A stretch of 64,000 nucleotides of DNA from Pachypanchax playfairii (GCA_006937955.1 SSNP01000083.1:643502-707501); one strand, 5' to 3'; numbered from the stretch's first letter, positions 12,741-26,572 are shown. A program made the numbers and translations. Notes: generated by a model from the letters alone, not told the origin.

Positions 12741-13871
12741 TTAAAGGCATTACATACGATTTTGCTCCGAATGAGAAGCTCAACAGCTGTTTGTCGTTTT
12801 TCGAGTAGTGCACATGCGTTGTAGCCCCCCCTCCCTCCCTCTTTTTCCTTTTCCCTCAACAGAAGAAACGCCTTCGTGAATTGGGAATTGCGTAGTTTTG
12901 TTTACTATCTGCATCGCTGGAGTTTTTTGTGGAACTACTACAACTTTGTTTCTTCAAACATCTCGGAGTCATCAATGGTAAAAGGCTGTTTATTGTTACT
13001 CAGTGCAAGTGCTGCTAGTGCTGAAATGCTAGCTAGCGTGGATCATTGTGGAGCCTGATGCTGCACACTGCTCAGCCCATGTTCATGTCAGATGCGTCTT
13101 TCTCCGCGCTGATTCACAAGAGTTTCTGCACATCTGTTCATTTTTTCACCATGGGTAAGTAAATAACATAAAAAACGATTGAAGAGCGCTTGTTTGAGTT
13201 ACTCCTGCTTTTAATTTGACATTGTTCATCTTGTCTTCAACTCTTTCTCTTACTCTTTCATTTGTTTAGACACCCAAAAACCCGACCCCCCTCAACGTAG
13301 TCAGCACACTCCGTTGAGCTGTGTGTGTGTGTTTGTGTAGGTGTGTGTCTTGTGTTTATTTGCATCTCTATAATTTGTTTAGATACACAATTATGATCAA
13401 ATTTGTCAATCGCGGTATTTTATTTTGAAGAATTGCTATTATTTTTGACCGCATTGTCTCGTGTGTCTTGGTGTTATTTCCTGCAAGAATTGACGCGAAA
13501 CGCTCGAGCAAAAAAATAGACCAGACGCCAAAATGATAACTTAACAGCTCCATGTCTAGCGTAAACTACATCATATAGGTTAACAAGGGCACTGAATGGA
13601 AGCGGTCTCGGTTCCGCTTTGCAGCGCTTCCGCGTGCAGTAGTACTGAGGCCTAAGCAAACTATGTAGTACGTACAGAAATAGATAGATAACGAAACGGG
13701 TTAGTTATCTATTGGCTACTTTATTTCAAGCCCCACCAGGTCTATGATTTATGAATATTATAACTTTTACTTTTGGACACTATAAGTACAAGACCACTAC
13801 AGGTTGATAAAATGATTTTAAAGTAAACTTGACATCTAAATTTGCTACAAAATCCTATTTACCACCTTTAA
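12741..13871. mobile_element. TTAA-flanked MITE, family 4 (1.13 kb)
   Basis: Both ends have TTAA followed by AAGG-type imperfect inverted termini. The left reads TTAAAGGCATTACATACGAT, and the right, read inward, TTAAAGGTGGTAAATAGGAT. Both then continue TTTG. The interior has no transposase that I can recognise. The TTAA target and the termini fit a non-autonomous piggyBac-like element. I see only one copy in the window, so the boundaries are by the termini alone. Confidence 0.6.
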
Positions 13872-15102
13872 GTTCCATTATGTAAAAATCCTGTAAACCA
13901 AATAAATCAACTTTTTTTCCATGTTAGCAGATATAAATCACAACATATACCCAAAACATACAACATTTTCTAAGCTGAATTTCTTTATTGAAAACATATT
14001 TCACACATGGAAAAACAAAAGCTTTTGGTCTAATTCTCTTACATGCTCTTTCAGTATTTGATCATTTCCAATGTTCTTATTCTTCTATTGTATTCACATG
14101 TCATTACTTGTTCACAGCTTCCACTGTCCTTATATGAACACAGGCTTGAATCAGTTTTCTCCTTTCACGGGTCATCGCTTTGACAAAGGCGTTTTGTCAA
14201 CATTTAACGCTAGCCACTGCCTCTACTTTACAAAGCCTCTACATGTTTCCAGGAAAGAAGTGGAGTCCTTGATTGGCGGATTTGGCTCATACAACCCACC
14301 CAGGCCTCATATTCCCACTAACAAGTACCCTCCATAAAAGCCCCTCTTACAGTAATGTGTGTGGTCCAGGCTGCCCCTGGAAATGTCCCAGATGATGAGC
14401 TGGATACACAAAAACCCCGAATGAGGCTTGGACAATTGGCTGTCCCCGCTTAGCGCCTGCAGTCCGCGGGGGTGGGGTGGGAGAAGGGGGGGACACTGGC
14501 TAAGAAAACTCTGCTGACTCATGAGGAAGAGCCAATGAACTGTCCCTTGTTGTCTAATTACAGTGCCAAATTAGGACCAAGAAATTAGGATCCAGAAGCC
14601 CGTCTGACATCAGTGAACCAAAAGTCCTTTAAATGTACCCATTACATAAAACAAAAACAGTATACAAGAATCATAATTGTTGGTTCATTAACTTTGGAGC
14701 AATATTTCTTCACCACCCAGAGAGGAACTTTATTATGTCATTCCTACGTCATTAGAAAGAGGCACAAACAGGTTTGAATGAAGGAGGAGGAGAGTTAAAG
14801 GTTGACACTGAATAAGAATGTAGAGGAATGTATGTGAGGGACAATGGAAAGCTTCCACCCAGACCACCATGCCACTGTGCAGCCATTCATCACACCATAC
14901 ACAGAACCAGTATCGACTCTGTCTAAACAATGGAGTCTGAACACACAATCACACTCAGAGTTCTGTAGGTTGGAAGATTCTGGAAACAAAAAGGGTCAAA
15001 TCTAATTAGCAATCCAGGTCACACCATGCAAATCTAGGTCAGACATTTGGACAAGCTTTACAACATATTACATTTTTATATCTATTATCATTATTATTTT
15101 TA

Positions 15103-15377
15103 TTATTATTACCTCCGCCAAGGAGGTCATGTTTTCATCAGGGTTTGTTTGTCTGTCTGTTAGCAGGATAACTCAAAAACTAATGGATGGATTTTGATGA
15201 CATTTTCATGAAAGGTCAGAAATGACCCAAGGAACAATTGATCATATTTTGGGGGTGATCCGGATTACTGTCTGGATCCAGGAATTTTTTAAGGATACAG
15301 ACATTGACGGACTTTCTACAATATGTCCAAGTGCTGCTTGGTGGAGGTCTGCGCTCTCAGAGTGCTTTTCTAGTTAT
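15103..15377 (+). repeat. Dispersed repeat with CCTCCGCCAAGGAGG head
   Basis: Begins with an ATT-rich run and the small hairpin CCTCCGCCAAGGAGG (15112-15126). It continues with GTTTGTCTGTCTGTTAGCAG and AACTCAAAAACTAATGGATG, and ends TTTTCTAGTTATTATTCTTA. I recognise this as a repeat common in fish and some invertebrate genomes, but I cannot name its class with confidence. It is non-coding. Confidence 0.6.
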
Positions 15378-16333
15378 TATTCTTAAGACTTGGCAAACTG
15401 AAACTGTTATGCTCGTCTTCAGAAGGGCACAGTCAAAAAGGAATTGATTACAAAATGTTTAGAGAAAAAAAAAGCAACCCTCTATAATGAAGTTAGTCAT
15501 TTCAACAAGTGAATATACACAGGGGGAAGGAACATTTTCTTTTCTAATAGTGAAAACCCTCTTGAGATGTGATCTGTATGATGACATATATTCTCCAAAA
15601 TAAATTAAAAGTAGAAGAAAAAGCCTAAATGTACATCAAAACTAACTGTCAACAAACATGAGGTAACAAATGTCTGTGCAAAGCGCTGCCAGTCTGAAGC
15701 TGCTGTCTAATTACAGCAAGGTGACAAAAGGGAGAGGCAGAGAAATTGTTTTGGGCAAACAGAGAATGAAAACACTGGCCAGATTTTGTAAATAAAGTGA
15801 AAATGGTTAATTTGCTCTGTGTCGAGCACCAGTTACTCTGCGGTCACAGAGTGAGGTCGTATTACAAGAATTCATCTTGGTAAAGACAACTGAACTCTTT
15901 TCAACCTTTATTTTGAAAAGATTTAGAAAATAATTATTTTTCAAAATAAGAAAAATGAGTCCAGTTGCCTTTACTAAACTGAACTTTTGTGAAAGTTGTA
16001 GATGGATAAGGTAAAATTACTAAATGATACTATATTCACATTCACGGTAAAATAAACATAAAATAAACTCAATATGAGGACAACTTCAAGGCTAAATGTG
16101 TGATTATGAACATTGAATATTACTAGAAACAGCCAAACAACACAAAGGTCACAGGATGTGACCTTCCTTGGGAAGAAAAGACTCCCTGAAAAAGATAAAA
16201 CTGCCAAATTGGAAGCATATAGAGATTAAATATATGTAAACAAATAATATGAATCTAAATCTTTTTTTAGCACAACTTACAATCTATAGCCTGGGGTTTT
16301 ATATTTATTTCATTACTTTTTTGTTATCTCACT

Positions 16334-16896
16334 TTAAAGGTACAGTATGTAAGATTTAGACCTTGTCGTCAAATCCAAATCCTGCACTTCATGTAGAAAA
16401 AAAAACTGCTGTTCTCAGCCACTAACCCCCTCCCCTCCCTGATTTTTCTGTTGGGTTGCCAGTTCTAATGTTGATCCTCATTTAGTTTCTCCTGTATTTG
16501 TTCAATTTTTTCAAATGTCTGAAGGCCTATTTGTTCAGCGTTGAGTTTTCCTTAGTGCATTTGAACGCCCCATCACGTGCAGCTCGGCTGTTCAGTTGGA
16601 AGGATGCAGTGGTTTCTTACTTTTTGCTGCTGGTCGTTGTGGAATTACAGCTGCTTGTGTTGAAGACTTGGCAGCCTTGCAGACTCACATGTGATTCGTT
16701 ATGGAAACAGGAAGTCTGGACGTGTAAATAATGATTCCGGTCCGGGCTAGCATTTTTTAAAATGACCAAAACTAGCGACCACCCAGCTGGCTGAGATCTA
16801 GATCTGTTACAATGTTACTTTAGGTTCAACATCGGTGGGACATTAGACTGTTGGGTGAGTATTTCACAGTAAAATTCTTACATACTGTACCTTTAA
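16334..16896. mobile_element. TTAA-flanked MITE, family 1, copy 1
   Basis: About 560 bp bounded by TTAA on both sides, with perfect inverted termini TTAAAGGTACAGTATGTAAG and its complement at 16877-16896. A second copy in the same orientation lies at 50355-50905, and the two align along their whole length with scattered substitutions. It has no transposase. The TTAA target suggests a piggyBac-type source. Confidence 0.8.
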
Positions 16897-17670
16897 AAAA
16901 AGATGATTGTTGCTTCTAAAAACTGTCCAAGTAAGCAAAGATCAGAGGAAACGTGTGATCAAATTACAAGAGATGTTTTTTTTTCTTTATTATTTCTGAC
17001 TCTGTTTTTTAATTTTCATTTCACTGCTTTGAACTGTCATTTTAAACTGCTAATAGAAGAAATGTGTCAATTTCCTGTATATTTTTGGACTAAAAATGCA
17101 TAACACAGCAACACCATTGTCTATGAGATTACTAAAATGCTCCATTTTTGATTATTTCAGATTCTCACACCTTTCTCCTTCTGTTCATTCCTGCTTTCCT
17201 TCTGCCTTCTCACAGAAGCAGATTCAGAAATCTGAGCTGTCCTACTTTTCCCAGACAGTGTGAGAGACTAAGAGAATGAGAGAGAGAAGACAGGAAAAAG
17301 GAGCGGAGGAACTGCAGTCTCCATGACCTACATGAGTCTTAAAGTGGTGTTCAGCTCTGGCCAGATGAAATTCCTACACGTAGCAGCACGTAGCTGAACA
17401 CCTGAACACAAACAATTCAGACCATATGCAAAACAAAAACAGCCAAATAAATGCTAAAATTAAAGTGTCATTTTGAGTCTCTGACACTCTACCTTAACTC
17501 CTCATATACCATTATACAATAAAGTGTTAGATATTAATTTTTGACAATGTTTTTAAAGTTACATGTTATGATCGTCCCTGTTAGCTGCACAGATGCTAAA
17601 GGTTATTTTATTCTAACCGCAATCCTAATCTTGAAACAGAAATCAAAGATGAACTAAAAAGTTTGAAGCC

Positions 17671-17840
17671 TTAAAGGGACTGTATCATGCTATTTTACAG
17701 TTTTCAACGTCTGGGATTGGCACATATATGATAAAACCTTACTGTTTGAGTTATATTCACTTTAATTGTCCTGAAATATAACTTACCAGTATATTCTCGA
17801 GTTATTCTGTGACCAGGAAGTAAAAACGCTCAGTTTACCT
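17671..17840 (-). repeat. Fragment of TTAA-flanked MITE family 3
   Basis: Begins TTAAAGGGACTGTATCATGC and continues TATTTTACAG, GGCACATATATGATAAAA and TGTCCTGAAATATAACTTA. It matches the right-hand end of the 41042-42191 element read in the opposite direction. Similarity fades after about 17840, and the far end was not found. Confidence 0.7.
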
Positions 17841-18095
17841 AAAACTCTGCATCCCAACTGTGAGTGTGATTGGGCTGTTTAGAAACACTAAATAAACTTC
17901 TGTAACTCTCGCAGCCAAATGCACATTTTTGACGATAAATCTTTAGGATGAAATACAACGAAATGGAGGTGCTAATTTGTCAGAGGACGCTCAGTGGTGA
18001 GGAGCGTCTGGAGGGAAGGACGGTCCACTCGCGACTGGATGCGATCCGACCCGGGAGATGACACCAAGACTGGGATTGGACGGGTGAGACAGTAT

Positions 18096-18166
18096 GGACT
18101 ACAGGGTACACCCCCAGCGACAAGAATTTGTACCCTTCTTGTTGCTGGGGGTGTACCCTGTAGTCC
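18096..18166. repeat. Long-armed perfect-looking hairpin
   Basis: The arm at 18096-18126 and the arm at 18136-18166 are 31 bp inverted copies with one mismatch (CGACAAG against CAACAAG), separated by a 9-base spacer. Key words are GGACTACAGGGTACACCCCC and its complement. It could be a snap-back end of a degraded element or a fold in the pre-mRNA. Confidence 0.85.
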
Positions 18167-20989
18167 AGGTCCATTTTTGTACCTTATGAAGTTGTTCCAC
18201 TAAAACAGTAAAATTATGCCACATTTTGAAGTCTAAAACCAACATTCTGAAACATAATAATAAAAATGATGGATGAAACTTAATAAAATGGAGATTAACC
18301 AGCCTTGACCAGGGTTGCAGGTGCAGATGAAATGGTACAAATTTGTACTTTATATCAATTTGAACACTCAAAGGGGCGTTTCTGGCCTTTTAAAGACCAA
18401 TATTGTACTTTTAAGGGAACATTTTAAAACAATTTACCTATAGGTACAAAAATGTCCTTGTCTTGTACCTCTATTTCTGAGAGTGTGGGGCGGGAAAGAC
18501 ACGCAGAAAGAAGGGAGTTTGTTTACTTTTTTCTTCCCCCGGAAAGACAACTCGCTGTGCGCATGCTCAACTCATTTAATCTGATTGAGTGCTTGGTGCA
18601 TGTGTACTCATGGCATGATCAGATCATTTCAGTTAGTGTCCATGTGAACAGGGATTTGGGAATTCCGATCGACCAAGATTTTAATCAGATTGGGGAAATT
18701 TGGAGCATGTAAACGTAGCTAGTGTGACTTAATATTGACCTTATTTTAAGTTCAAAAATTCACATCAATAAATTTATTGGCTCATTTTCTATTAGATCAA
18801 TTAAACTGATAAGTTAAAATTTGCTTTATGTGTGAATATCCTAGTTGTACAATGTCTACAAAAGTTTTTATTTTCTTATGTATAGGTTTAACACTGATCC
18901 CAGCACTGTTACATTTAATGTGTGTAAATGAATCTTGGTTTCAGGTGACATGCTAGTCGTGGTGATACTGACTTTATCTTTTCCTAAAAGAGTCGTATCC
19001 AGTGTCTTGTGTTTTGTTTCATAAGTAAAAAAAAAAGACTTTTCCAAGCATTTGGCACTCTAAAAAGTCCTTATTGTGAGAAGATTCGACACCAAAGTCC
19101 ATGTATGTTATCTTTAAAATTCTTCTAATGTACAAACATTTTTCACAACCTCAATCCACGAGGTATGTTGTGCTATTTTGCTTCAAGAGAGCTTTATTCA
19201 GTGTCCATTTTAAACTAAGCTGAACTAAGAATGATCCTCCTTATGTACTTCCAAACAGGACATGTGATGTAGCCATTCCAGTGTGTCTCTGAGGCAGTGT
19301 GCCAGTAGCACATCTAACTCACAGGTCGAGGCGTGTTTTCGTTTAGCAGCTTGGGATAAATATTGTGCTGACACATGAGGTGTTCCAGACTAAACCACAA
19401 CCTGTCTGGCTTCCCTCCAACTCAGATTTGTTCAACAGCAGTAAAACAATTTGTATTTCACAACAGTGAATGCATCAAATCTACTCAGCCACTTGATGCA
19501 CTGCTTGAGTTGGTTATGTGGGTGTCAGGAGTAGAAGAAAACAGTGATATGTATACTGACAAAATGTTATTGGACAGTGCATGCAAGTGTATAAATGATA
19601 GGCTAGCAAGTGTGCATGGATTACATCTCTACATATGCATAAAACTCATAAAACATCCCCTTGAAGTATTTTACTTGTGTATTTTCCCATATGTTACAAA
19701 TAAGCAGTTCAAATGACAGACACACCCTACAGAAACAGACTCAACTGTCCAGTGATTGTGCTGCTCAAGCATCTGTATATGTGCGTGTTTCATTTTAAGA
19801 TCTATTGAAAAGCAGGCCGGCTGCAGGATTGAGTGAGCCAGCAGATTTCTGGCACAGAGTCACCTCTGATCTCTGCACGGCACAGCTTGCACAGCACATC
19901 AGCTCTGCAATGAGAAGCAGAGCGCACACCAACATAAACATACCGTCAAACACTTTCCCAGAAGCACACGCTAAAGTATTCCTGCTAATAAAGACGAGCG
20001 CACAGATATTACACACGTGCACGCCAGAAAAGAAAAAAAAAACACAGAACCAACTCATAGGCAGAGCCTTACTTTTAAACGTACACACTTGTGCACATGA
20101 CCACAGACATTCTCACACATCGAGGCCAATATTTTGGGCACCGACAGCATTCCATTCTTTTACAGAGGAAAATTCTGACCTTTGACACAGAACTTTCCCA
20201 TTTTGCAGGAAGGCAACAGCCACAGACAGCCATGTTTCATTACTGCAGGGAGGCACAAGTCGATGTCCACTCTTCATTACTTAAATGTTTCTACCTTCAT
20301 GTAAATGCTGCTGAAAAAACTTTGTAACTATTATTTCATTCAATCAATAAAACTAATTATGGTAGTATTTTATAATGTTGAAAAGCCAGATTTGTTGCCT
20401 TTACTCCAAGACACTACTTGTGTGTACTTGAATGCTATAAAAAATACTGCATAGATCATGTGACTTCTTTCAGTGGGGCAATGTGATGGGTGCATCACGC
20501 TGAAGGCAATCTCCATGCAGATACAAGAATAAGATAACGGAGTCAGTGGCGGCGATGTAATTGCTTGCTGTGACTCCAAAATTAAACCCATCTGATCACT
20601 TGTAAAATCAGATAAGGCGTGTTGCTAACACAACCATGCTGGTTGACCTTCAACAACTCCTGGTTGAGGAACAGGATGCAGTTTCCACAGCGATGTGTGA
20701 CCAGGCTGGTGACAATCATGAGTAATGAGGAGGAGGTTGTGACTGAAGCCCGTGAGTGTTAGAAGAATAAAGAGTAAAACTGGATATGAGTTGTTGTTTT
20801 TTACTTATTACAATATATTTTGTATTGAAGGAAGCTGAAACTCAGCACAAAAGTCAAAAGTATTGCATATTGGTTTGGTACATCAAAAGGAAATTCTCAT
20901 CAGGGTTATGGATTATGAGTTTGTTATTTTCAGTGAGGTATTTTTCCAGGTTTCCAGTGATTTTATTTTGAAAGGGGTCTTGAGTTTCA

Positions 20990-21562
20990 TGTTTAGTGTC
21001 ATTCTGGACGTTTGTTTCTGGTTAAGGGGTTTTGGTGAATATTTATATTGTCCTCTCCTGTTCTGCTTTTGGTTCTTCACATCTTATTTTGAAAGTCTTT
21101 CTCGTTTCCCGTTTCCCTTGTTGTCTGCTTTATTTGTCTTTTAGTCCGGGTATTTTGTGCTTTGTTTTTCTGTCTACCAGATTTATTCTTGTGAGTTTGG
21201 ATTTTTGTTTAAGATTTTTTGTCCTCTCTGTGTGCGTTTACTCATTTCATCAGTGACTCTTTCTGGTTTGGTTTCTGTTTCTCATCCTGTCTGATCCTGC
21301 CTGCTCACTTTGCCCAGCTGTTCCCTCTCAGTAATCACTCATCCTCTGTTTAAATACTCCTTTCACCTTCAGCTTGTTGTCAGAGCATTACCGTTCATCT
21401 TCCTCCATGTTTGCCTTTTCTCCAGCTCCTCGTGTATAGAAATGTTTTTGTGGCCTCATCAGCCATTTGCTTTGTTTAATTGAAGTCTTTATTTTAAAAC
21501 TGACTAACTGAGTTATGAGTTCTGACTACGCTTGGGTCCGCCACCACACCGACACCATGACA
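20990..21562 (+). repeat. LTR-like fragment
   Basis: T-rich sequence with a TATA-like TTTAAATACTCC at about 21349. It then runs through TTGTCAGAGCATTACCGTTC and a polyadenylation-like stretch to CTTGGGTCCGCCACCACACC and a terminal ATGACAG. This layout and closing phrase resemble long terminal repeats or element ends common in teleosts. No reverse transcriptase follows, so at best it is a solo or truncated copy. The left border is uncertain. Confidence 0.35.
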
Positions 21563-21867
21563 GATGAAGCCTGCTGCAAATTTCTCAGGGCAAAAAGCAA
21601 GATACATTGTATACGTGTAATCAGTCTGGTTGTCTACAGATGTAATTAAAGACAAGCCAAAACAACTTCCACAACAAAGGTCAAATAAAACATTTAAATA
21701 TACTTCAAATCCTCATTTTGACAAAAACAGCAGCTGAACAATATAATAGGTATTACAAAATATTTTTTTATTATTTGCCCTGATTCGTGGTGCCAAACAA
21801 GTGTTTTGTCTCACTACTGACTCTTTTTGCCCACACAACAAAATCAGGGTGTCACCAGTGGAATCAC

Positions 21868-22461
21868 TTAAAGAGGCCCTTCCATTAAAAATGTTTTTTC
21901 TGAGGTTTCTGTTGAATATTTTAGCTCCACAGGTGTTCTTACCTTCATATTGGGTGTGAAAACAGGTCAACAACTTCTCTTTCAGTTTTAATCTCTCAAA
22001 CTACGCAGGTGGTGATAACACCTGAGTTTGAACGTCCTGTATCTGTTTCGTCACAACTCCTTTGTACGTTAGTATTCATCAGCTCCCACAGTTCAAACCA
22101 CGCCTAGCATGCTGCTGGCTAAAAGCTGTAGCATAAGACGTAACAAACAGAACGACACGACGTCTGACCTTGCCATGTGCAGTAGGGCAGGAAACAGTAT
22201 GCCTTGCTCTCATAGGCTAGTTTGTTAGCCAATCTGAGTCCAGCAAATTCGAATAATGAATATGAACGAGCTGCTGACAAAGCCTGATGAAGCAGCCTGA
22301 CGGAAGGAGCCGGAGCCACCCGAATTTTAATGCAGACAGATTGAAAGGTCTGTTAATCAGTGTTTCCTGACGTTTTTTAGATATAAAATGTTTCATATTA
22401 CTGGTTAATACTTAAGAAATAACCACAAAGTCCTGAAATGTGTATGAAATGGCCTCTTTAA
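21868..22461 (+). mobile_element. TTAA-flanked MITE, family 2, copy A
   Basis: 594 bp bounded by TTAA, with termini TTAAAGAGGCC and GGCCTCTTTAA. The interior carries TGTTTTTTCTGAGGTTTCTG near the left end and CACAAAGTCCTGAAAT near the right. A near full-length copy lies inverted at 40456-41045, a truncated copy in this orientation at 58180-58625, and a lone terminus at 36268-36325. It is non-coding. Confidence 0.85.
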
Positions 22462-25101
22462 ATAAGAACTACTTTTCCTTTGAATTTATGACTTAATATT
22501 CTATATATAATCTTCAGCAATTTAACTACAATGACGTTCCACAATAGTTTGAATTATCATTCATTAGAGAAGTTGGCCATTCTAATCTTACCTTACATAT
22601 TATCTGTGTTCTTATGAAGCAACTGCATCACATGGGTCAAAGTTCATACATCATCCTAACCTCACAATCAAGACCTTGTAAAAAAGACACAACAACAGTA
22701 AATAGTAGCATAGCAGCTAATTTGTAATGTGTAGTATAGTCTATAAATGTTTTCTCAAACTCTACTTCAGTGCAGTGAATTCATTACTTTTACGATTCTC
22801 AAGCTGCTTTTTGAAGAGCTGACGCAGGTTTTAAGTTCTGGCTGATTCTGTTACAGGGAAAGTCGAGCAGGAGAGGTGGGAAAAAGTGAGATGAGATGTG
22901 ATGAAATTACAATCATCACCATGGTTGTTAGAGGAAATTTTAATGATCCCTTCAGGGAACACGTGTTGAAAAATATTTGCAAAAGACACAATCTAGATCT
23001 ACAAAAGACTGACTAAAGTACACAAGAAATCCTATATGGTTAGCATACTGAGATTATAGAAAGAATGGCTGTTCTGATCTTGGACTCTGAAAACATATGG
23101 AACTAATTGAAATGCACAAATTTTAGATGAAAGTGAAAGAAAGTTTAGGATACAGATAAAGTTTACACTTGGAAATGTGCAGTAACAGTATGTGTTTAAA
23201 AAAGTTTATGCAAAGTAAATGCAGCATCTTGATTGTATCCTGTGGAATTACTTACGTCTGAGCCCTCATTACATTTCCATTTTATTTTTACACTTTAAAC
23301 ATGTGAAATATTAGCATATTTCCACCCTGTACTTTTTCTTTATTTGTGGTGTTATCTGTTTTTCCACATGAAACCATTTGACTGTGAACAGTCAACACCA
23401 CCAGGTGTTTGTTTGTATGATCCAGAATGTATTTACATCTTTACTGAACAGCGTGCAGCTGAATAACGATAAGCTCTTGTTTTGTGCAAGCTAAGAGCTG
23501 TGATGGGATGCATGATAGACGTTAGCTAGTTTGCGTATAGCGGTGTTTTTAGTTCCATGAGCTCAACAAACAACAATGTTTCTTCTGATGAACATCAACT
23601 CATTTGCAAGAAGATTCTGCCTAACTTTAAACTTGTCTGGTACATTTACATTCTTTTATTTAGACTTATACACTTTTATCTTGTTATTCAAATATCAAAG
23701 ATAATAAGATTGTATTTTGTTTTATGTACAAATTATGACACGTTCAAGAGACTCTTCACTTTACAAAAATTGGAGCTCAGATACAGTGAATGTCAGAGGT
23801 AGTTTATATGTGTGCACTCTGCACTCCGGGAGGCATTTGGCAGAAAGAGAAAAAATAAATTCTGTGGAAATGAGAAACATATTAGGCAAAAGAGACAAAA
23901 ATTCAAACAATTTGATGATTAACATCAATAAATTTTTGTAGAAGAAAAAGGAGTTTGTTTACAAGAACTTCACAGTGTTAAGACAGCTGAAAAGTTTGTG
24001 ACATCATCACACCAAGCTGGACAATCATTGAAAATTCTAAACCTTGAACTATGTTCAACTATGATTGTTGAGTTATTTCTGTGACGTGTTTCTACTGTGT
24101 GATACGGCTCTATGTAAGGGTCAAAAAGGCTGTTTTTACTCATTTTGAAAATGCCTCTTGTTGTGTACATAGAAATGATTCAGAGTTTTTTAAACAAATG
24201 TTATCTGCACAGTATGTTGTACTACTGTCAAATGCAGTATTAGAGTACTCACGATGTCTCATGTTATAATGTATTTTTTTAATGTATAGAAACAGAAAAT
24301 GACCAGGCAAAAAGCTAAAAGGGCACTTTAGTGTTTATTTATTGGCATTCTTAATGAATATTACACAAAGAGAAGAACATCTGCTTTATTAAGATTATGT
24401 TATATAACAACTACAGAACATTTACGTAGTTCAAATACATTAAATCTGGTAATTTAGTGATCAAATTTAGTGATCTGTGTTCCCACACTAGAATCAGAAG
24501 ACAGCTCAGCATGGTGCACACAACCACATTCTTTAATATAAACTAGTAATGCTTAATAAGAACCTCTAATATTCTGGATATATTTGTTACATTTTAAACT
24601 TTTTTCTTGCCTTATCCAGGGCAAAACATTTCAGCGCATCAGAAATCTAAAACTGTGAATTGTTGCACACTACACTGCGTCTACAGTTACATAACTGAAC
24701 AAATCTGTAATTTAAATGTGACACATATAGCTCCTGTAAACACAGCAGAAAGTGTGGGAAGCAGGAAGATGACATTAAGGTCACCTCAGATGAAAAGTTT
24801 TCCTGTACTTTCTAGTCACTGTCCAGATTCTGTCTTTCAAAAATGTGCAGCTGAAAAGCCAAACTGTGGAGAGGAAGACTTAATGGATGAGGACAGGGGC
24901 GGGGTGGGTAACAGAGAGTCATATGGTCATGTCAAACAGCTTGCCAGATCATTCCTGACAGCCTCATGTCTCCTTTCTCAGGGGCCAAGGAATGAGAAAG
25001 GGAGGAGGAGAGAGAGAAAAGTATGAGAGTCTGTTAGAAAGTGCCGCGAGGTTGGAAAATTCAGTAAACTTAAACAGACCAACTCCAACGCAGTTCGACG
25101 G

Positions 25102-25102
25102 N
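25102..25102. other. Ambiguous base (N)
   Basis: The only undetermined base in the window. It is in intron sequence and affects no exon. Confidence 1.
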
Positions 25103-26572
25103 TAGACATTTGGAGGGCAGGGAGATAGATAAACACACAGAAGAGACAGAAAGTTCTTATGGGAGTTCAACAGAAAAGAGTGGGGAAAAAAGAACAACAT
25201 GTGGTTCTAATGATTAAAGGTCAGAGGTCTCGGAAAGCGGGCACAATAATTTACCTTCTCCTAATCAAACCCGTTGAACCCAGAACAGATTACCCCTCCT
25301 GTACCGATCCAAAACAGTGAAAAGCATAACGTGTGATGAGAAGGCTCCATGAGGAGAAGTTTCAGCAGAGTGGTGCTGAACTGAATCTCCACCGAGGAGC
25401 AACTAAAATGAGCCATACTTTCCATCGCCATCAACAACACAGAGACACTGCCAATGCTGTAAATAGTTTGCAGAGCTCACAAAGACAAAAGAGGCAGACG
25501 TGAGTGTAAATGTGTCTAACACCCATATGGATGGATGGGAGGAAGTTCAGCACGCTCGCTCAGCGTGTATGCACTGTAAACACAAACAAAGAATTTAATT
25601 TTCCGTGGCTTTCTCTGCCTCATTTCTTTGCAAAAGTTTGGAGATCCGATCCGTCAAGGAAAAGTTTTCCGATACAGGCACATCTGAGGTTTCGTGCATT
25701 CACAGCAGAATTTTGACAGCGTTTCAGCACATGCAGCAAACATTCAATTTTATTCTTGATTGTGTCTAACAAACTAAAGAGGTGAATCAAAATAAATAGC
25801 AGCAATTTCTCATGAAAAATATTTGATCAAAATAAGCTGCGTGCAAGAAGACACATTTAAGTTCACGTATCTTTTATATGACTAAAATGTCTGTTTCAGC
25901 TGTCGCTCCCGACTCCGCTCCGCAGCAAATCCCACTCATGGCAATAAACAGGTTCTTGACTATTTTACGAGACAGGCCTGCTTCACTTATTTAGACTGAA
26001 AGTTATGGCTCAGCGAGCAGTTAAATGCAACTCACGACAGCTTTTTTATTACAATAAACTTTGACCTATTTACCATCTGAACAACTTGATGTTTTGAATT
26101 TATGCTGCAGTTTGTAATTCAAGTTTACAATATTCTCACAAACCTTTCCAGCTCAAAGATGGGAAACAAATAAAAGCTTCCAAAACTTTATTCCCACATT
26201 AATCACTACCATTTATTTATGTAACACGTGTTAATTCGAAACCAAACTTTCCCCAACTTTAAGCTCTAACTGATGCTACAGGTTTATGAGTCTATCCAGT
26301 GAATTAGAAGCAGGCCACATAAACTTGTGTTCTGAGTTGAAATTTTGACATAACTGGAAATGCAGACTATGAACTTGCTCCAAAGAGGGGGTGGGGGGTG
26401 GGGGTACTTCTGAGAACTGTTCAGCCCTCAGATTACTGTAACCAGTATTGGCTGCTCTCATATGAATACCATTAGGAGGGAATCTGACTTCCTGGAATAG
26501 GCAGGCAGTCACGTGTGGGCGGTCTTTCAAAAGAATAGAATTACTAGCGTGTCTACGTGTGATTGAACTTAC

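Larger units (their letters stand above)
5832..26572 (-). other. grb10 intron between coding exons 4 and 5 (20.7 kb)
   Basis: The largest intron in the window. It contains the candidate alternative first exon (7039-7083), hAT-like and TTAA-flanked MITEs, the three-unit CA-linked tandem array, a long-armed hairpin, a conserved fish repeat at 15103-15377 and an LTR-like fragment, all listed separately. The stretches 5832-7000, 8590-9090, 9440-10620, 11720-12740, 13880-15100, 18490-20980 and 22470-26570 otherwise hold only AT-rich sequence with short simple repeats. I could not assign a gene to them. Confidence 0.8.

Noticed and set aside
24607..25026. 139-codon plus-strand frame
   Set aside because: Composition is not protein-like, there is no recognisable family, and it lies inside a grb10 intron without splice partners.
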